Below the pieces are notes generated by a model. The model was given only the letters and a program-made list of their open reading frames with translations. It was not told where the DNA came from and did no database searches. This document shows, piece by piece, positions 14,781-20,092 of a stretch of DNA of 20,092 nucleotides; position 1 is the first letter of the stretch, and each line of letters opens with the position of its first letter. Source of the stretch: JANRIC01 sp033765345 (lineage in GTDB: Bacteria > Bacteroidota > Bacteroidia > Cytophagales > Microscillaceae). Where the stretch lies: the NCBI GenBank assembly GCA_033765345.1, contig JANRIC010000046.1, positions 1 through 20,092 of the forward strand, read 5' to 3'. Both the position numbers and the translations under genes were made by a program.

Positions 14781-14886
14781 TAATCATTTTAAAACAGTTT
14801 TTATGCAAGCCAATTTACTAAAATTATTCTTTTGAGTAATAATTTTTAGTTCTTTTTTCCGCAAATCCACTGGATAGGTAGGGTAT

Positions 14887-14967
14887 TTATGCCTGTATTG
14901 CCTCATTGATCTGCTGAGATTCCTTCACGAAGTTTTGAGCTTCATGAGGAATCTGCCCAATCAGCAT
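14887..14967 (-). pseudogene. Short coding-like tract, possible gene remnant
   Basis: A minus-strand frame stays open from 15000 to a TAA at 14887-14889. From the ATG at 14965-14967 it encodes 26 residues that read as natural protein, for example IGQIPHEAQNFVKES followed by QQINEAIQA. It overlaps the 3' end of the small membrane-protein gene in another frame upstream of the ATG. I do not recognise the family. It may be the C-terminal end of a gene that was lost, a small real peptide, or chance. Confidence 0.3.
14917..14954 (-). terminator. Imperfect hairpin after the membrane-protein gene
   Basis: AGATTCCTTCACGAAG (14917-14932) pairs with CTTCATGAGGAATCT (14940-14954), with one mismatch and one bulge, around a 7-nt loop. 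It lies 17 nt past the stop of the minus-strand membrane-protein gene, as a terminator would. It lacks a T tract and overlaps the coding-like tract, so its role is uncertain. Confidence 0.3.
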
Positions 14968-14971
14968 ACAA

Positions 14972-15427
14972 TCAATCCCTTGCTGGAAACCACAAAGGTC
15001 CTACTGCCAAGAGGAGTACTATTACATTAAATAGGGCGTTCGAGGCGTTGCCAGATGCGATAGACCCTGAACTATCCAAGAAAAACCACGATAGAATGCC
15101 CAACAGCACAGTCTTGCGGACGGCTTCAGGTGCTTTGTCATAAATCCATATCCCCATACACCAAATCATCACGCCCCAGCCTAGCAGAAAGCCACCCGTA
15201 AGCGCAGATAAAAAATGTGTATCGGGCGAATCATAGGTCGTTAGTCCGTCTATTGGCCAACTTAACAAATCAAGCGTGAGTCGGGCGGGCTCCGAAGTAG
15301 AGATCATCGTACCCAAAAAAAAGACAGGAGCAAATGATCCGACTACAAATGCCGTAACTTTTAGCCAGAATTTGTGAAATTTATGAGTTAAAATTCCACC
15401 TTGATGGTTTTTTGTAGATTTCTCCAT
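14972..15427 (-). CDS. Small four-helix membrane protein, unknown function
   Basis: The 151-aa product (from ATG 15425-15427) has a hydrophilic N-terminus followed by about four hydrophobic segments, at roughly residues 23-41, 74-94, 105-121 and 129-146. Conserved-looking stretches include EPARLTLDLLSWPIDG, FLSALTGGFLLGWGVM, YDKAPEAVRK, and DSSGSIASGNASNALFN near the C-terminus. I recall similar short uncharacterised membrane proteins in other bacteria with the same order of motifs, but no function. An upstream in-frame TTG (15461-15463) would add 12 residues; the ATG is preferred because the extension is not signal-like. It precedes the beta-lactamase gene by 233 bp on the same strand. Confidence 0.7.
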   Translation of the reverse strand: MEKSTKNHQGGILTHKFHKFWLKVTAFVVGSFAPVFFLGTMISTSEPARLTLDLLSWPIDGLTTYDSPDTHFLSALTGGFLLGWGVMIWCMGIWIYDKAPEAVRKTVLLGILSWFFLDSSGSIASGNASNALFNVIVLLLAVGPLWFPARD

Positions 15428-15621
15428 AATAATTTGTTTATAAAGGTTTTGTATTCCGGTCAATATTCGGCATTCTTCAGTAGAAATTTTAGACGCAAGC
15501 GTTTAAAAAGGGTAGATTTTGTGGTGTATGATTTTTTTTCCACCCCTTGCATCGAAAGCCTTACTTTTTTGATTTAATAATTGTAGGCTGGAATGTAAGT
15601 GAGTATTTCTTGACTACCCAA

Positions 15622-15638
15622 CCAATGCGCGCAATTGG
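15622..15638. repeat. Quasi-palindrome upstream of the lipoprotein gene
   Basis: CCAATGCG (15622-15629) followed by CGCAATTGG (15630-15638) is a near-perfect palindrome with a single unpaired T. It is about 50 bp upstream of the lipoprotein ATG and could be an operator or a leader structure. The evidence is weak. Confidence 0.3.
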
Positions 15639-15688
15639 AAGACCCCGAATCCCTATTAAAAAAAGAAAACTGTAACAAAGCAAGTTGT

Positions 15689-17500
15689 ATGAAAAATTTA
15701 AAAAAATTAAGCCTTTGGTTTTTTATCTGTTTCTTAGGTCTATCGGCCTGCCGCGAAAATCTGGACGTATTTGAAGTAGATGAGCAAACACCCAACCCAG
15801 ACCTCATCGGGCGATTTGAGCCCGTTGTCAACAATGTGCAAGCTTCACTGACTGGTTTTGTGGTCGATGAAAATGAAGAACCCGTAGCGGGCGCATCGGT
15901 AAAACTGGGTACACAAAGTACGGTTACGGACGAATACGGGCATTTTTTCTTTGAGAACAAAACCATGAATGCCCGTGGCGCATTGGTACGCATAGAAAAA
16001 CCAGGTTATTTTGAAGGTAGCCGCCGTTTTTTCCCGGTTGCTGGGCAGGAAAACCGTGTAAAGATTGAATTACTTACCCAAAATTTTGATCAATCCTTTC
16101 AGACAAATACTGGCGGAAAAGTAAGCACAGAGCAGGGTGCTGAGGTGAATTTTGAAGCCAACAGCATCCAAACCGAACAAGGAACACCCTACCAGGGTAC
16201 GGTTCAGGTAGCTATCCAATGGCTGAACCCTACCTCACTGAATACGCTCAATCAGATGCCAGGCGATCTACAAGGGGTAAACCTTCTCAATGAGGAAGTT
16301 GCCTTGCGTACTTTTGGGATGCTAGCCGTAGAGCTGAAAGGTGCTTCGGGCGAGCCGCTCAATATCGCTAAAGGCAAAACAGCTACTTTGAGTATGCCCG
16401 TTCCTCAGCAAATCCTGGGCGAAGCTCCGGCTGAGATTCCGCTTTGGTCTTACAATGAAACGTATGGGCTTTGGGTTGAAGAAGGTAAAGCTACCCTACA
16501 AGGCAGCAACTATGTGGGCGAAGTCAGTCATTTTTCTTTCTGGAATTGTGATGCACCTTTTGAATTGGTACAACTTAAATTTCAGCTTCAGGATGAAAAT
16601 CAACAAATTTTACCCAATTATCAGACAATTATCCTGCGCTCCAATGGTTTTGCCGGAGCCGGTTATTCCAATGAAAACGGTGTGGTATCGGGTTTGGTAC
16701 CCCAAGGGGAGGCTTTGACTTTAAAAGTTCTGGATATTTGTGGTGAAATCATTTACAGCCAGCCGATTGGTCCTTTCAGTACGGATACCGATCTAGGCGT
16801 GGTAACGGTTAACAATTCTCAGATAGAAACTACGGTGATTCGTGGTACATTGGTGGGCTGTGAAGGAGAAACTTTGGATAGCACCCTAGTAATTGCGGAG
16901 TTTGGTGGGCAAACGCTGTATAAATATACTAGTAATGGCAATTTTGAGCTTGTGCTAAGTACTTGTGCCAATATACAAGAAGTGAAAATCAGAGCCGTTG
17001 ATTTTAAAAATCTTAGAGAAAGCGAACCCGTTCTTGTAGAAGCAGGTCAAGAAACCGATCTGGGAGAAATAAGCCTTTGCGGACAAACTTTGAATAACTA
17101 TATCAAAGTCACTGTGGATGGAGTCACGAAGATTTACCCGGCCATGGTCACCATAGCCGAAGATTCTACGGGTACATCGGGCGGAAACGGTTTTACCTAT
17201 ATTCAATCTGCATCTTTGACAGATAGTACGATTTCCAACGTGAATTATGTCGGAATAGGATTTTTGGGTACTACTATTGGGGATTATACAGGGGAAGACG
17301 GAACCAATTTTTTAGAAGGCTTCTTTGATCAAGGGCAAGGCTGGGTACTAAGAGGAAACTTTTCTACCTTTACAGTTACTGAATTTGGAGCAGTCGGACA
17401 GCCTATAAAAGGTTTTTTCAGCGGGCAACTTACCAATAGCTTTAATGGTAGTATAAGCACTGTTAATGTCACGGGAGAGTTTAGTGTGATACGGGAATAG
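15689..17500 (+). CDS. Surface/periplasmic lipoprotein with CarboxypepD_reg domain
   Basis: The 603-aa protein starts at ATG 15689. It has a lipoprotein signal with lipobox LSAC (C21). A carboxypeptidase-regulatory-like beta-sandwich follows (about 52-112: LTGFVVDENEEPVAGASV, then TDEYGHFFF). Next is a domain opening with GGKVSTEQGAEVNFEANSI (142-160) and ending in the stretch LWSYNETYGLWVEEG ... GEVSHFSFWNCD (252-288). Two tandem modules come next (about 292-374 and 381-463), each ending in a TDLG-strand signature with nearby cysteines. A beta-rich C-terminal domain covers 470-603. An adhesive or ligand-binding role at the outer membrane is plausible but unproven. The sigma-factor gene follows 80 nt downstream, making this a candidate partner in sensing or a target. 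An in-frame TTG at 15635 is rejected as start because it precedes the signal peptide. Confidence 0.8.
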   Translation: MKNLKKLSLWFFICFLGLSACRENLDVFEVDEQTPNPDLIGRFEPVVNNVQASLTGFVVDENEEPVAGASVKLGTQSTVTDEYGHFFFENKTMNARGALVRIEKPGYFEGSRRFFPVAGQENRVKIELLTQNFDQSFQTNTGGKVSTEQGAEVNFEANSIQTEQGTPYQGTVQVAIQWLNPTSLNTLNQMPGDLQGVNLLNEEVALRTFGMLAVELKGASGEPLNIAKGKTATLSMPVPQQILGEAPAEIPLWSYNETYGLWVEEGKATLQGSNYVGEVSHFSFWNCDAPFELVQLKFQLQDENQQILPNYQTIILRSNGFAGAGYSNENGVVSGLVPQGEALTLKVLDICGEIIYSQPIGPFSTDTDLGVVTVNNSQIETTVIRGTLVGCEGETLDSTLVIAEFGGQTLYKYTSNGNFELVLSTCANIQEVKIRAVDFKNLRESEPVLVEAGQETDLGEISLCGQTLNNYIKVTVDGVTKIYPAMVTIAEDSTGTSGGNGFTYIQSASLTDSTISNVNYVGIGFLGTTIGDYTGEDGTNFLEGFFDQGQGWVLRGNFSTFTVTEFGAVGQPIKGFFSGQLTNSFNGSISTVNVTGEFSVIRE

Positions 17501-17517
17501 ATAAAATAAACATCATC

Positions 17518-17554
17518 AGGTAATCCGGAGGAAGCATTTTCTCTGGATTTACCT
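17518..17554 (+). promoter_or_regulatory. Hairpin between lipoprotein and sigma-factor genes
   Basis: AGGTAATCCGGAG (17518-17530) pairs with CTCTGGATTTACCT (17541-17554) through 13 base pairs, including one G-U pair and one bulged T, around a 10-nt loop. It begins 18 nt after the lipoprotein stop and ends 26 nt before the sigma-factor TTG. The absence of a T tract makes a simple terminator doubtful. It may be a partial terminator or a control element in the sigma leader. Confidence 0.5.
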
Positions 17555-17580
17555 ATTCAAAAATATAAAATCTGAAAACC

Positions 17581-18159
17581 TTGAATATATTTCATCCTAT
17601 ACCTGAAAAACATCGGGAAGAAGACCAACTGATCAAGGGCTGCCGGCGGGGAAAGAAAAAAAGTCAGTATGAACTCGTAAAACGGTATTCACCCGGATTG
17701 ATGAGCCTTTGTCGCCGTTATGCACCGGATGAAGCCACCGCCCAAGACATGCTTCAGGAAGCTTTTATTCGTATTTTTACCCATATTGGAAGTTATGAAC
17801 CCACAGGTTCTTTTGAGGGCTGGATGCGTAAAATAACCACCCGATGCGCCTTACAATGGTTGAATAAATACAATCTCAGGCAAGAATTGTCGCACACCGA
17901 ACCCGAAGAGGAGAATTCGCTTGAACCCGAAATATATGAGCAATTGGATGCAGAAGATATTATCAAAATCATCCAGGAATTACCCGTAGGGTTTCGTACG
18001 GTGTTTAACCTCCACGTGATTGAGGGCTATAGCCACAAAGAAATTGCTGAATTGCTGGAAATTCAGGAAAGCACCTCCCGCTCTCAGTTAGGCAGAGCGA
18101 GGAAATTGCTCCAGAAAAAAATGAATTTATTGAGCCAAAAAAAATATAAATCTGCATGA
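17581..18159 (+). CDS. ECF-type RNA polymerase sigma factor
   Basis: The 192-aa protein has the two-domain layout of extracytoplasmic-function sigma-70 factors. Region 2 spans about 15-97, with AQDMLQEAFIRIFTHIGSYE and GSFEGWMRKITTRCA. Region 4 spans about 123-180, with LPVGFRTVFNLHVIEGYSHK followed by the helix-turn-helix EIAELLEIQESTSRSQLGRA. The start is TTG at 17581: an in-frame TAA at 17566-17568 blocks extension, only a CTG intervenes, and the next ATG is inside region 2. The stop overlaps the start of the downstream gene (ATGA at 18156-18159), so translation of the two is probably coupled. This is the usual arrangement for a sigma factor and its membrane-bound regulator. Target promoters are unknown. 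Confidence 0.92.
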   Translation: MNIFHPIPEKHREEDQLIKGCRRGKKKSQYELVKRYSPGLMSLCRRYAPDEATAQDMLQEAFIRIFTHIGSYEPTGSFEGWMRKITTRCALQWLNKYNLRQELSHTEPEEENSLEPEIYEQLDAEDIIKIIQELPVGFRTVFNLHVIEGYSHKEIAELLEIQESTSRSQLGRARKLLQKKMNLLSQKKYKSA

Positions 18160-19715
18160 ATTGGGAAAAATTTACACATTGGTTGAAAAATGAAATGTCT
18201 AGGCATCAATCTCCTGTGGATGCACAAGACATTTGGCAGGCTATTGCCCCTCAACTGAATCAATTGCCTCCTGCCAAACACAAAAACCGTAGAACTGTCT
18301 TCTGGATCATCGGACTAGGGATTTTGCTTGTGGGCATCTCCGGTTTGTTGATCTTGCAAAATCAGGCAACTAATCATACACTTTCTCAAGAATCCCAATC
18401 GGATAACCACAAAAAACAAAAAGATTCTTTGGAAAATGAGCCGGAAATCACGCAGCCTGAACACAAAAACGCTTCGAACTCAGATGTTCAAGACCCTCAA
18501 AACCTGACCGTGGAAAAGAAAACACCCACAAGTTTGGATGAAAAAAAATCATTAACTCCTGAGCAAATAAGCGGCACAAACAAGCACACCCGTTCGCTTT
18601 TAGGGCAAAAAAATACTCCAAATGCTGATTTTCCAGAAAAAAATCAACCTATATCCGCTAGTCACACCCTTTCTCAGGACTCAATCACAAAGAAAATACT
18701 CACCTTAGACAAGCCCCAAAACCAGACATTGCCTCTAAAAGGGCTGGATTTGCAGTTTGTAAGCCCCAGTTTTTTAAATGAGCCAGCGCTTCCTGAAAAA
18801 AACATCTCAAGAATACCCAACCCGACTCAGGATTCTATCCAGGAAAGAAAAACCATTGCCCTCCATTTTTTGAAACCGCAAGAACCTCGGCTCGTTTTTA
18901 GACAGCCTTATGTACATAATCCCGAAGCTTTTTATCAAGCTCCATCTGCTCAGAAAAGTACTTCGGATAGTGCTAATCACCAGAAAACCATAGGTAAAAA
19001 ATGGCTCGTTTTTGCTGGATTCACAGGTGGCTTAAGTTATGCCCAAAAAACGATGCAAGCCAAAACAGAAGCATTCAATGATCTTTTGAGGCTTAGAAAA
19101 AGCTCCGAAAGTAACCTGGAGACCACACACCTGGGTTTTCAATTGCTGCTCAGACATCGCTCTGGTTGGGAATTTCGCACTGGCGCAGAGCAAACCCGGA
19201 TTGTAGAACGATTTGATTATCAGAATATTAATACAGAGGTTGAAAACATTCTGGGAATCAAGGCTTACAGAATCGGACTAGACAATGACACGACAGCCAT
19301 TTACGGGCAAGTCCCTCTGACACGCACCACCAGCATCCAAAAAAGAATTTATAATAGCTATGAACTGATAGATATTCCGCTGATCCTGGGTTATTCCAAA
19401 AACTTAGGCAAGCTGAATATTGGGCTTCAGGCAGGACTCATACTGAACCTCTCTTTGCAGACCAGGGGTCAGGTGTTGAGTGATAGCCTTAGTATCATCA
19501 ATTTGCAAGCCGAGCAAAGCAATTTGTATAAACCCCAGGTTGGTTTGGGTTATTACCTGGGGCTGAGATTCCAAAGACCCTTATTCAGAACTTTGGAATG
19601 GAATATTTCTCCTTTTGTGCGGTTTTACCCACAGGATTTTAGCCTCGCACAAAATAATATTTCACAAAAGTACCGATTATTAGGGTTTAATTTTGGCTTG
19701 CTGTACAGATTTTAG
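18156..19715 (+). CDS. Inner-membrane anchored protein with outer-membrane beta-barrel; putative anti-sigma
   Basis: The 519-aa protein has an unusual layout. Residues 1-46 form a short, helical, charged cytoplasmic segment (with DAQDIWQAIAPQL at 22-34). One transmembrane helix follows at 47-67 (VFWIIGLGILLVGISGLLIL). Residues 68 to about 280 are a low-complexity linker rich in Q, N, S, K, T and P. Residues about 281-519 look like an 8-strand PorT/OMP_b-brl barrel: the diagnostic YELIDIPLILGYSKNLGK at 402-419, alternating strands, and a final aromatic FNFGLLYRF. The N-terminus lacks the HxxxCxxC zinc motif of classical anti-sigma factors. Its 4-nt overlap with the ECF sigma gene suggests that the N-terminus binds sigma while the barrel sits in the outer membrane. 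This role is inferred, not shown. Confidence 0.82.
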   Translation: MNWEKFTHWLKNEMSRHQSPVDAQDIWQAIAPQLNQLPPAKHKNRRTVFWIIGLGILLVGISGLLILQNQATNHTLSQESQSDNHKKQKDSLENEPEITQPEHKNASNSDVQDPQNLTVEKKTPTSLDEKKSLTPEQISGTNKHTRSLLGQKNTPNADFPEKNQPISASHTLSQDSITKKILTLDKPQNQTLPLKGLDLQFVSPSFLNEPALPEKNISRIPNPTQDSIQERKTIALHFLKPQEPRLVFRQPYVHNPEAFYQAPSAQKSTSDSANHQKTIGKKWLVFAGFTGGLSYAQKTMQAKTEAFNDLLRLRKSSESNLETTHLGFQLLLRHRSGWEFRTGAEQTRIVERFDYQNINTEVENILGIKAYRIGLDNDTTAIYGQVPLTRTTSIQKRIYNSYELIDIPLILGYSKNLGKLNIGLQAGLILNLSLQTRGQVLSDSLSIINLQAEQSNLYKPQVGLGYYLGLRFQRPLFRTLEWNISPFVRFYPQDFSLAQNNISQKYRLLGFNFGLLYRF

Positions 19716-19721
19716 TACTAA

Positions 19722-19754
19722 AGAGCCGTAGAAAATCTAATTTTCTACGGCTTT
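19722..19754 (+). terminator. Intrinsic-type terminator after the sigma operon
   Basis: AGCCGTAGAAAAT (19724-19736) pairs perfectly with ATTTTCTACGGCT (19740-19752) around the 3-nt loop CTA. The following T run is short (TTT). It lies just past the stop of the barrel-protein gene and probably ends the sigma operon. It could also limit leftward read-through from the right edge. Confidence 0.7.
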
Positions 19755-19771
19755 AAAAAAAGAAATGTTAT

Positions 19772-19906
19772 TTACAGTTTCTCAATTTGATGTATGGTGA
19801 GTCCAGTATTTTGGGCAATGATTGAATACGCTAATCTACTTGCCTTTAAACCTTTTGCAGTTTCCATCACTTTTTCTTCCAAAGCATCTTCAATGGCAGT
19901 ATCCAT
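19772..19906 (-). pseudogene. Remnant of Rpn-family nuclease/transposase C-terminus
   Basis: This 44-codon minus-strand ORF starts at ATG 19904-19906 with an in-frame TAG six bases upstream. Its product ends in IIAQNTGLTIHQIEKL, preceded by a helical charged segment (EDALEEKVMETAKGLKASR). The ending closely resembles the C-terminus of Rpn/PD-(D/E)XK putative transposase proteins, which usually carry this helix-turn-helix-like tail after a nuclease domain of 200 or more residues. The nuclease domain is missing, so it is most likely a decayed fragment. It could also be a short standalone protein. Confidence 0.45.
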
Positions 19907-19947
19907 TGCCTAATTATTCAGTTTTTAAAAATTAAGTTACCTGTATC

Positions 19948-20092
19948 TCAACCCACTTTCTCCAGATAAATTTTACTTTTTACCACTACGATGGTGTAGG
20001 CGTGGACATTCGCTTGATTTTTCAACTGCTCTTTGCCTTCCATATATTTGAATAATTGGTTTTTGGCTATTTCTTGCGTGGCTTGCAACTTT
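19948..20092 (-). CDS. C-terminal part of an unidentified protein, runs off right edge
   Basis: The minus-strand frame is open from the window edge to a TGA at 19948-19950 and gives 47 residues, including KNQLFKYMEGKEQLKNQANV and AYTIVVVKSKIYLEKVG. The pattern of a helix with Q and Y residues followed by a hydrophobic strand and a K-x-x-x-x-E-K end recalls the C-terminal nuclease-like domain of AAA-ATPase / PD-(D/E)XK fusion proteins. The fragment is too short to be sure. The start lies beyond the window. Confidence 0.5.
   Translation of the reverse strand, partial: KLQATQEIAKNQLFKYMEGKEQLKNQANVHAYTIVVVKSKIYLEKVG

Noticed and set aside
15428..15463. N-terminal extension of the small membrane protein to TTG 15461-15463
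   Set aside because: The ATG at 15425-15427 gives a complete protein and the extra 12 residues add no recognisable feature.
15635..15688. N-terminal extension of the lipoprotein to TTG 15635
   Set aside because: It would place 18 polar residues before the lipoprotein signal; the ATG at 15689 fits the signal peptide directly.
15574..15993. 139-codon minus-strand ORF
   Set aside because: It overlaps the lipoprotein start, signal peptide and CarboxypepD_reg domain on the opposite strand; its composition is that of a shadow frame.

Overview
This window looks like chromosomal DNA from a member of the Bacteroidota, most likely a Cytophagales-type bacterium. The evidence is: AT-rich intergenic DNA; almost no Shine-Dalgarno sequences; Bacteroidetes-type promoter elements (TTTG / TAnnTTTG); lipoproteins with short N-terminal signals; a PorT-like outer-membrane beta-barrel; and families common in that phylum (GH30 lipoprotein, SiaC/DUF1987 protein, CarboxypepD_reg lipoprotein, fused serine-biosynthesis enzyme). 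The assignment to order is inference; no rRNA or tRNA gene was seen.

Left part (1-5713): a PrkA-type AAA+ protein kinase gene on the minus strand, then a 680-bp AT-rich gap holding an orphan intrinsic terminator. Next come two plus-strand genes that probably form an operon: an FAD-dependent amine-oxidase-like oxidoreductase and a GH30 glucosylceramidase-like lipoprotein.

Serine block (5877-8935, minus strand): a 631-aa fusion of phosphoserine phosphatase (SerB-like) with 3-phosphoglycerate dehydrogenase plus ACT domain (SerA), followed by a SerC-like aminotransferase that starts at GTG. These two genes encode all three steps from 3-phosphoglycerate to serine. A good -7 promoter element abutted by a perfect 8-6-8 inverted repeat lies just upstream, and a 9-mer repeated three times at exact 21-bp spacing lies between the two genes.

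Middle (9334-13811): an orphan SiaC/DUF1987 regulator; a pair of REP-like hairpins; an exported protein of unknown function in tandem with an MlaE-type lipid ABC permease (minus strand); then an SDR oxidoreductase and a secreted serpin (plus strand). A perfect 13-bp hairpin terminator separates the serpin from a convergent class D beta-lactamase gene. A small four-helix membrane protein precedes the beta-lactamase, with a short coding-like tract between them.

Right part (15689-19715): a probable envelope-signalling module made of a 603-aa surface or periplasmic lipoprotein, an ECF sigma factor with a TTG start, and, overlapping it by ATGA, a 519-aa protein. The 519-aa protein has a short cytoplasmic N-terminus, one inner-membrane helix, a disordered linker of about 210 residues and a C-terminal outer-membrane beta-barrel. 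I infer that this last protein is a single-chain, envelope-spanning regulator of the sigma factor; it is the most interesting item here. After a terminator, the right edge carries what look like 3' remnants of nuclease or transposase-type genes on the minus strand.
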